A stretch of 64,000 nt of DNA from Clostridium transplantifaecale (GTDB lineage: Bacteria; Bacillota; Clostridia; Lachnospirales; Lachnospiraceae), in contig NZ_UYZY01000010.1 in the NCBI RefSeq assembly GCF_900626075.1, forward strand, positions 1 through 64,000, read 5' to 3'. The position numbers were made by a program, and so were the translations under genes. Positions 58,394 to 64,000 of the stretch are shown piece after piece. The first letter of the stretch is position 1, and every line of letters starts with the position of its first letter. Under the pieces are notes generated by a model. It ran no database searches. It was not told the origin of the DNA and was given only the letters and a program-made list of their open reading frames with translations.

Positions 58394-58617
58394 CAGTGTG
58401 CTTTTATCCTGGTATTCCGGCTTGCTGCAAGTGGCTATTTTTATATCCTTGGGATTGGAGCAGCTCACAACCTTCGGACAGGCTGTTGCATGAGCGGCAG
58501 GTGTCTTGGAGCACATAAGATGGCGGTTCCAGAAATTCCTGGGTACCAAGTATAAAGAGTCTGTCAAATGCCCGCGTAAAGATACTGGAAAAATTATGTA
58601 AAGTTGTTCTGAAGGTG
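58394..58617. other. Unexplained gap after the AAA/DUF4276 pair
   Basis: No gene with a ribosome binding site and no strong hairpin is seen. Composition returns to that of the chromosome at about 58430, marking the right edge of the AT-rich island. A 75-codon minus-strand frame (58340-58567) is not supported. Confidence 0.4.
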
Positions 58618-58646
58618 TTGACAGGGCAGCGGCATGGTTGTATAAT
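58618..58646 (+). promoter_or_regulatory. Consensus promoter of the M-box mgtE transcript
   Basis: TTGACA (58618-58623) and TATAAT (58641-58646) with a 17-base spacer. Confidence 0.88.
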
Positions 58647-58748
58647 ACGACAGACTTAAGCTGCCGTGAAGACGGATGGAACGTTAGAATCCAAGTTCCG
58701 GTAACGTTTCGGCAGACTGGTCATATAATAAAACAGAATATATGGAAA

Positions 58749-58919
58749 CTTCGGTAGGTGAGGTTACCACAGGGATTTGGAATATTCCTAAGATTGCTGC
58801 CGCAAATTTGTGGAGACACAACGCGCTGGTTAGCAGGAGATGTCGTAAAGGCATCACCTAATGCAATGCTATTGCCCTGTGATACTAAAGCTTGTACGTT
58901 GCAGTTTTGGAATCCGGTA
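58749..58919 (+). promoter_or_regulatory. M-box (ykoK) Mg2+ riboswitch
   Basis: Conserved M-box blocks appear in order: CTTCGGTAGGTGAGG (58748-58762), GCTGCCGCAAAT, AAGGCATCACCTAATGCA and ACTAAAGCTTGTACG (about 58886-58900). The class folds when Mg2+ is plentiful and ends transcription. A terminator follows and mgtE is next, so identity is firm. An extra hairpin (GCTGCCG/CGGCAG) lies between promoter and riboswitch. Confidence 0.92.
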
Positions 58920-58957
58920 AAACGGAAGGCCGAAATGGAAAATTTCAGATAATTGAG

Positions 58958-58987
58958 ATCCCGCTGCTACGTATGGCAGCGGGATTT
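58958..58987 (+). terminator. M-box terminator
   Basis: ATCCCGCTGC (58958-58967) pairs with GCAGCGGGAT (58976-58985), followed by a short T/A-rich tract. Confidence 0.75.
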
Positions 58988-59115
58988 ATCGATTAATAAT
59001 ATAAATTAGAAAGGCAGGTGAGACGTAATGGATGCCGGAGGCAATTATCACTCGTGTATGTACCGGGTGCTTCATCAGACAGAAAAACAAAATAGAAGAA
59101 AGAGAGGACTGAACA

Positions 59116-60447
59116 ATGAACAGAGATATTTTTATGGAACTTATGGCAAAGAGGGAATACAAAGCAGTCCGCAGTATTCTGGATGTGATGAACGCAGTGG
59201 ACATTGCGTCCCTGCTGGAAGAGCTGGATGATAAGGATATGGCGACGGCCTTCCGTCTGATTCCAAAGGAGAAAGCGGCCGATGTGTTTTCGAATATGAA
59301 TAACACAATGCAGCCGCATCTTGTGCAGATGTTTACGGACAAAGAGCTGAAAGAGCTTCTGGACGATTTGTACATGGATGATACGGTGGATATGCTGGAG
59401 GAACTTCCCGCCAACCTGGTGACTCAGATTCTGGAAACGGTGGACGGTGAGAAGCGGGCGCAGATTAACGTGCTCTTAAATTACCCGCAGGACAGCGCGG
59501 GCAGCATTATGACGACCGAATACGTGGATTTGAGAAAAGAGAACACGGTGGCTCAGGCTCTGGCCCACATTAAGAAAACGGGAATCCACAAGGAAACAAT
59601 CTACACATGTTACGTGCTTGAAAACAGAAAACTGACGGGTATTGTTTCGGCCAAAGATCTGATGACGATGGACGATGACATGAAAATAGAGGAACTGATG
59701 GAGACGGATATTATCTCCGTCTATACCCACACGGACCAGGAGGAGGTTGCCAGATTATTTTCCAGATATGACCTGCTGGCGATTCCGGTGCTTGATACGG
59801 AGGAGCGGATGGTCGGAATCGTAACGGTTGACGACGCCTGGGACGTTGCCGTGGACGAGGCCACCGAGGATATCACGAAGATGGCGGCTATGAATCCAAG
59901 TGAGAAATCGTATTTTGACACTTCCGTGCTCCAGCATGCGAAAAACAGAATTGTCTGGCTGCTGGTCCTGATGCTGTCGGCAACGATGACGGGAACATTG
60001 CTCACCAGATATGAGGACGCGATCTCCGTGGTGCCGCTTCTGGTGGCGTTTATACCGATGCTGATGGATACGGGCGGAAACTGCGGTTCCCAGAGTGCGA
60101 CTCTTGTTATCCGGGGAATTGCACTGGATGAGATAAAGTTTAAGGATATTTTCAGGGTGATGTACAAGGAATTCAGAATCTCGCTGATCGTCGGCGTGAT
60201 ACTGGCTGCGGCCAACGGACTGAGAATTTTCCTGATGTACCGCGATATGAGGCTGGCTGTCGCTGTCAGCGTTTCGCTGATTGGCACGGTTATCATTTCC
60301 AAGATCATCGGCTGCATCCTGCCGCTGCTGGCAAAGAGAGTGAAACTGGATCCTGCTATTATGGCTTCACCAATTATCACGACGCTGGTGGATACCTGCT
60401 CCATTGCCATTTATTTTACAGTGGCTACCAGGATGTTTAATCTATAA
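59116..60447 (+). CDS. mgtE: Magnesium transporter MgtE
   Basis: A 443-residue Mg2+ channel/transporter. Residues 1-125 form the helical MgtE_N domain, 130-250 two CBS domains that sense cytosolic Mg2+ (YVLENRKLTGIVSAKDL; GIVTVDDAWDV), and the rest five membrane helices, with the conserved PMLMDTGGNCGSQSAT in the pore region. GAGAGG precedes the start. It is controlled by the M-box upstream. Confidence 0.97.
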   Translation: MNRDIFMELMAKREYKAVRSILDVMNAVDIASLLEELDDKDMATAFRLIPKEKAADVFSNMNNTMQPHLVQMFTDKELKELLDDLYMDDTVDMLEELPANLVTQILETVDGEKRAQINVLLNYPQDSAGSIMTTEYVDLRKENTVAQALAHIKKTGIHKETIYTCYVLENRKLTGIVSAKDLMTMDDDMKIEELMETDIISVYTHTDQEEVARLFSRYDLLAIPVLDTEERMVGIVTVDDAWDVAVDEATEDITKMAAMNPSEKSYFDTSVLQHAKNRIVWLLVLMLSATMTGTLLTRYEDAISVVPLLVAFIPMLMDTGGNCGSQSATLVIRGIALDEIKFKDIFRVMYKEFRISLIVGVILAAANGLRIFLMYRDMRLAVAVSVSLIGTVIISKIIGCILPLLAKRVKLDPAIMASPIITTLVDTCSIAIYFTVATRMFNL

Positions 60448-60452
60448 TGATA

Positions 60453-60543
60453 AAAAGGACTTCGTTTCAATGAGGCGGCCTTCATACGTCAGATTCTAAA
60501 TCTGAAGCTTGAGGGAGATTCATTGAAACGAAGTCCTTTCTTG
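60453..60543. terminator. Long-stem terminator after mgtE
   Basis: A 20-bp perfect stem (60453-60473 with 60520-60540) encloses a smaller hairpin CAGATT/AATCTG (60490-60505). T residues follow on the right; A residues on the left allow use from the opposite side. Beyond it, 60544-60656 contains loosely repeated CTCAGCCG..GCACTG words and no gene. Confidence 0.8.
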
Positions 60544-60656
60544 TATGACGGATTTACCTTTTTTCCTGATGCAGCTCAGCCGCATTGTAATTCTTCTGCA
60601 CTGCGATTCGGCCGCACTGTAGCTCAGCCGTACGGCTGTTCTGTTACACTGTCTTA

Positions 60657-61427
60657 CTACTCAGCGATTTCCAATGTCACCCGGTGGGTTTTAAAATATT
60701 CAATATAATCGTTTTCAGGCAGTTTATCCGTGATAATCAGGTCGAAATCCTTAAGCTGAGAATAGGTCATCAGGGAGGTCTGGTTAAATTTTGTATGGTC
60801 GATTAACAGGATATGTTCCAGGCTCTGGGCCATTGCAACTTTTTTAACCTCGTATTCTTCGGAGGTTGCGTTTGTCACTCCGCTCTGCAGGGAGGCTGCG
60901 GTACAGGCCATAAAAGCCTTGCTGATATTGTAGGTGCTCAAACTGTTGATGCAGGGTACGCCCACAAGAGATGCGGTGTTGTGGTTCAGCACGCCGGGAA
61001 GGGCAATCACATTGATATTTGGAAAATTCAGCACACGGTACATGAACTGGACACTGTTTGTGATAATTGTCACTCCCTGTATGTTGGTAATATAGCTCAG
61101 AATACTTAAGGTCGAAGTACCGGTGTCCACAAAAATGGTATCCCCGGGCTGAATGTGGATGGCAGCCTGTCCGGCAATCCTGTTTTTCAAATCTATATTT
61201 TTCGTATCCCTGTCATTGAAGGGAAGCAGTTCCTTTACGGAAAAAGGCGGATGCATGGCGGTGACTCCTCCATACACCTTCTTGACGGTCCCTTTCTCGG
61301 ACAAAATATTCAGATCCCTCAGCAGCGTGTTTTTAGAAATACGGAAAATTTCGCAGAGCCTGTCGCTGGTGACAGAGCCATTTTCTAAAATATATCGTTC
61401 AATTTCATTAATTCGTTCAACTCTCAT
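60657..61427 (-). CDS. DeoR/GlpR-family transcriptional regulator
   Basis: A 256-residue repressor with an N-terminal helix-turn-helix (VTSDRLCEIFRISKNTLLRDLNIL) and a sugar-phosphate sensor domain carrying DTGTSTL (about 101-107). It is transcribed divergently from the iron alcohol dehydrogenase and the following class II aldolase, which are its likely targets. Its ligand could be a sugar phosphate from that pathway. Confidence 0.93.
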   Translation of the reverse strand: MRVERINEIERYILENGSVTSDRLCEIFRISKNTLLRDLNILSEKGTVKKVYGGVTAMHPPFSVKELLPFNDRDTKNIDLKNRIAGQAAIHIQPGDTIFVDTGTSTLSILSYITNIQGVTIITNSVQFMYRVLNFPNINVIALPGVLNHNTASLVGVPCINSLSTYNISKAFMACTAASLQSGVTNATSEEYEVKKVAMAQSLEHILLIDHTKFNQTSLMTYSQLKDFDLIITDKLPENDYIEYFKTHRVTLEIAE

Positions 61428-61635
61428 ACTTATAGCTCCTTATTTTCTTGAGTTAATTATAACCAGAATATAAACAAAACACAAGGAAAATAATAAAAAA
61501 ACACAACAAAATTCCAAAATAACACCAAAAACTATTGACATACCATATTTGAATGCTAAGATATAATAAAAGTACAAACAAAACAACACTAAAGGAATCA
61601 AAAACAACCCAAAAATTGACAAGGAGGAGAAATGA
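61428..61635. promoter_or_regulatory. Divergent control region with AACA-rich repeats
   Basis: On the plus strand TTGACA (61535-61540) and TAAGAT (61557-61562) have a 16-base spacer. Around it the words AAACAAAACAC, ACACAACAAAA, AACACCAAAA, ACAAAACAACAC and AAACAACCC recur on one strand between about 61470 and 61612. Direct A/C-rich repeats of this type suit DeoR-family binding. Confidence 0.5.
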
Positions 61636-62790
61636 ATGGCAAATCAATTTATAATGCCGAAGCAGGTAATAATGGGGGAACATGCGCTGGACGAGGCGGC
61701 AAAGCTTCTGAAGGGACTTGGGACAAAGGCTCTGATTGTGACGGACCGGGTGATGGTGGAGCTGGGAAATGTAAAGGTTTTGGAAAATGTCCTGGAAAAA
61801 GAAGGGGTGAAGTATGAAATTTATGACGGCATCACCGGTGAACCGACGGATCGGATGGTGGAAGCTGGATTGGCAGTTTATAAAGATGCATCCTGCGATT
61901 TCCTGATTGCCCTGGGAGGCGGCAGCGTCCTCGACACGATGAAGGCAGTGGCTGTCCTTGCCGTATTGGGCGGGAAAATTTCAGATTTGATGGGAAAAGA
62001 AATTAAGGCGGATGCAGCCCCGATGGTGGCCATACCAACTACGGCGGGGACCGGCTCCGAGGCCACCCAGTTTACAATTATTGCGGATACGGAGAACGAT
62101 GTCAAAATGCTGTTAAAGGGAGCAGACATCATGCCGTCTCTGGCTGTTGTAGATCCGCAGTTTACGATGACGGCTCCGCCAAAGATTACTGCGGCTACGG
62201 GGCTCGACGCCCTGACACATGCCGCGGAGGCGTATACCTCCAAAAAGGCGAATCTGCTGTCCGATGTATTTGCGATCTCGGCCGTCAAAAGGATCTTCCG
62301 GTATCTGCCGGCCGCTTTCCACAACGGGAAGGATGTGGAGGCCAGAGTGCAGATGGCGGCGGCCGCTTTGGAGGCAGGCGTTGCATTTAACAATGCATCC
62401 GTGACTGTGGTCCATGGAATGAGCCGGCCGATCGGAGCGCTGTTCCATGTACCACACGGTATTTCCAATGCCATGCTGATAAAAGAGTGTTTTGATTTTG
62501 TGCTGGACGGAACGTATGAAAGGTTCGGAGAACTGGGGCGGGCCATCGGCGCCGCCGGGGAGCAGGACTCCGACATGGATGCCGCACACGCATTTTTAAA
62601 CGCGGTGGAGGAACTCTGCCGCACCCTGGAGATACCGACCCTGGAGCAGTATGGAATCGACAGGGAACTTTTCTTCTCCTCCATTGGAAAGATGGCTGAG
62701 GATGCAATGATCAGCGGAAGTCCGTCCAATACGAGGAAGGAATTGAATGCGGAGGATTTGAAAAATATTTACAGGAGGCTGTGGGATTAA
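61636..62790 (+). CDS. Iron-containing alcohol dehydrogenase
   Basis: A 384-residue group III alcohol dehydrogenase. The NAD site is GGGSVLDTMKAVA, and metal ligands appear in GLDALTHAAEAY and VVHGMSRPIGALFHVPHG. Members include butanol, lactaldehyde and 1,3-propanediol dehydrogenases; the alcohol is not identified here. AAGGAGG eight bases before ATG 61636 sets the start; the ATG at 61632 is in another frame. The divergent DeoR likely controls it. Confidence 0.94.
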   Translation: MANQFIMPKQVIMGEHALDEAAKLLKGLGTKALIVTDRVMVELGNVKVLENVLEKEGVKYEIYDGITGEPTDRMVEAGLAVYKDASCDFLIALGGGSVLDTMKAVAVLAVLGGKISDLMGKEIKADAAPMVAIPTTAGTGSEATQFTIIADTENDVKMLLKGADIMPSLAVVDPQFTMTAPPKITAATGLDALTHAAEAYTSKKANLLSDVFAISAVKRIFRYLPAAFHNGKDVEARVQMAAAALEAGVAFNNASVTVVHGMSRPIGALFHVPHGISNAMLIKECFDFVLDGTYERFGELGRAIGAAGEQDSDMDAAHAFLNAVEELCRTLEIPTLEQYGIDRELFFSSIGKMAEDAMISGSPSNTRKELNAEDLKNIYRRLWD

Positions 62791-62796
62791 CAAGAC

Positions 62797-62858
62797 CGGA
62801 ATATAAGGCTGGAATATAAGACCAGAATATAGGATCAAAATATAAACCGTAATATATT
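62797..62858. repeat. Short tandem repeat after the alcohol dehydrogenase
   Basis: About five units of 13-14 bp with the core GGAATATAAGACC, decaying to AAATATAAACC and GTAATATA. Function unknown. Confidence 0.6.
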
Positions 62859-62872
62859 TAATACATAGAAAG

Positions 62873-62948
62873 AGAACAGACTCGGTCTGCCGGGCCCGGA
62901 AGGTTACATAACTCAGGGAACCCGGCAGGCAGAAGCTGTTCTTTTTTT
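62873..62948 (+). terminator. Terminator after the alcohol dehydrogenase
   Basis: AGAACAG (62873-62879) pairs with CTGTTCT (62936-62942), enclosing CTGCCGGG/CCCGGCAG, and is followed by TTTTTT. Confidence 0.8.
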
Positions 62949-63071
62949 GCCGGAAAAGCTTTATTCCGTGAAGGTAAGGTTTGTTTTATGGGCGGCAGTA
63001 AAAACATTTATACAATATGCACAATAAAATAAGATGAAAATCTGCATAATTAATAAAAATGTAAACGGCTA

Positions 63072-63100
63072 TTGACTAAAATTCAAGAAGATGCTAACAT
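63072..63100 (+). promoter_or_regulatory. Promoter of the class II aldolase gene
   Basis: TTGACT (63072-63077) and TAACAT (63095-63100) are separated by 17 bases; the gene starts about 150 bases later. The other bases between 62949 and 63253 are AT-rich and show nothing else. Confidence 0.6.
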
Positions 63101-63253
63101 TAAATCATAAAGTAACAATAAATAAATCAAGAATACATCATAAAATGTCATAAAGACATGGAAAAGGAACGATGCGGCCCTGCCGAAGTGAAGAAGGAAA
63201 AAGCAGAGCAAAAAAGTGAAAGAAATAATCGGGAAAGAACAGGAGGGGGAATT

Positions 63254-64000
63254 GTGATATGCACGATGAAAGAATTGCTGGCGGAGGCAGATGAGTACGG
63301 AAGAGCCGTCGGCGGTTTTAATGTTGCCAATATGGAAAGCGTAATGGGAGTAATCCAGGCGGCGGAGGAGATGGATACACCGGTAATCCTGCAGGTTGCG
63401 GAAAAGAGGATGGGGTATTCGCCGGTCGAATACATTGCCCCCATGATGGTGGAGGCGGCCAGAACGGCCGGAGTCAGAATCGCCGTCCATCTGGATCACG
63501 GAAAGTCACCGGAGATGATAAAGAAAACGCTGGATTACGGATTTACTTCCGTTATGTTTGACGGTTCCGACGGGCCGCTTGAAGAGAATATCCGTCTCAC
63601 CAATCTGATAGCGGAGGCGGCCGGACCATACGGCGCCACGGTGGAAGCGGAGCTGGGAGTGGTAGGAGGAAATGAGGGTGACGGAGTGCATCAGGTCCTG
63701 TATACGGATGCGGCGGAGGCGGAGAGATTTGCCCATGAGGCGAAGATGGATGCCCTGGCGATCGCAATCGGCAATGCGCACGGCCATTACAGGGGAATCC
63801 CAAAGCTGAATTTTGATGTACTCCGCGACATCGCGGGCAGAGTGAGTAAACCTTTGGTGCTGCATGGAGGCACGGGAATCACGGATGAGCAGTTTCGGGA
63901 AGCGATTCACTGCGGAATCCGTAAAATCAATATTGCCACGGCCAATTTTGACGCCATGACAAAAGGGGCGGCCGATTATCTGGCCGGAAACGGAGAACAT
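63254..64000 (+). CDS. Class II fructose-bisphosphate/tagatose-bisphosphate aldolase (cut by window end)
   Basis: At least 249 codons are open to the last base of the window. The protein shows the zinc-aldolase pattern: FNVANMES near the N-terminus, HLDHGKS (first metal His and catalytic Asp), EAELGVVGG, NAHGHYRG and LHGGTGI followed by KINIATAN. It resembles GatY/KbaY/FbaA and IolJ; the substrate cannot be fixed. AGGAGGGGG seven bases before GTG 63254 supports that start; ATG 63266 is an alternative. It lies downstream of the DeoR/alcohol dehydrogenase pair but has its own promoter. Confidence 0.92.
   Translation, partial: MICTMKELLAEADEYGRAVGGFNVANMESVMGVIQAAEEMDTPVILQVAEKRMGYSPVEYIAPMMVEAARTAGVRIAVHLDHGKSPEMIKKTLDYGFTSVMFDGSDGPLEENIRLTNLIAEAAGPYGATVEAELGVVGGNEGDGVHQVLYTDAAEAERFAHEAKMDALAIAIGNAHGHYRGIPKLNFDVLRDIAGRVSKPLVLHGGTGITDEQFREAIHCGIRKINIATANFDAMTKGAADYLAGNGEH

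Noticed and set aside
58340..58567. 75-codon minus-strand frame
   Set aside because: Overlaps the DUF4276 gene end, lacks a binding site and has no recognisable domain.
58758..58952. 64-codon frame before mgtE
   Set aside because: It lies wholly within the M-box riboswitch and its terminator region.
61878..62729. 283-codon minus-strand frame
   Set aside because: Antisense to a well-supported iron alcohol dehydrogenase.

Overview
The window looks like chromosome from a Lachnospiraceae-type Firmicute (Clostridium cluster XIVa, in the broad neighbourhood of [Clostridium] symbiosum, Enterocloster or Lacrimispora). This is inferred from Gram-positive style ribosome binding sites (AGGAGG), clear TTGACA/TATAAT promoters, T-box, yybP-ykoY and M-box riboswitches, a CIRCE-controlled Hsp20, two TRAP transporters and many GntR/DeoR/MerR regulators. 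Base composition is roughly balanced, except for an AT-rich two-gene island at 56.5-58.4 kb. No species can be fixed from sequence alone.

Layout. 0-6 kb: a truncated dispersed repeat, a promoter-structured RNA-terminator leader, a GntR regulator, then a nitrilase, a DUF2848 protein and a complete TRAP transporter. 6-8 kb: T-box and tyrS. 8-10 kb: ABC exporter with a two-HTH MerR-like regulator. 10-13 kb: two secreted proteins of unknown role, then mntP behind a manganese riboswitch. 13-17.5 kb: pstSCAB-phoU. 17.8-22.7 kb: hsp20 (CIRCE), DedA, an orphan CheW, a signal peptidase with a zinc-ribbon insert, an Lnu/ANT-like nucleotidyltransferase, a MerR-TipAS regulator and tRNA-Arg(CCG). 22.9-29.4 kb: a K/S/P-rich membrane protein, queA, a repeat pair, trxA-trxB and a beta-lactamase-fold protein lacking its catalytic residues. 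29.7-34.4 kb: two nucleotidyltransferases, an RsuA-type pseudouridine synthase with a repeat-encoded extension, and ligA. 34.5-41.1 kb: ferritin-like protein, metA, cupin, secreted protein, aldo/keto reductase, a 29-residue membrane peptide and a PrpR_N-like regulator. 41.5-49.1 kb: DeoR and glyoxalase-fold genes, then a second TRAP transporter with a PfkB kinase, a class I aldolase and a zinc dehydrogenase, which reads as uptake and breakdown of one sugar acid or polyol. 49.2-54.1 kb: MATE/MarR and a YfcC carrier with an M20 amidohydrolase. 54-55 kb: a second, nested repeat pair. 55-64 kb: BrnQ, an AAA ATPase plus DUF4276 pair (candidate defence module), M-box and mgtE, then a DeoR, an iron alcohol dehydrogenase and a class II aldolase cut by the window end.

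The most unusual features are: (1) a leader RNA at about 370-549 whose closing helix and 3' hairpin are incompatible with its own terminator; (2) a dispersed ~200-bp imperfect palindrome with 14-bp perfect termini, present six times, twice as adjacent opposite-orientation pairs, once carrying a second repeat family inside it; (3) the AT-rich AAA/DUF4276 pair; (4) a catalytically dead class C beta-lactamase homologue under its own operator-bearing promoter; and (5) several in-gene or intergenic short tandem repeats. Every boundary and family call was made by reading; no search was run.
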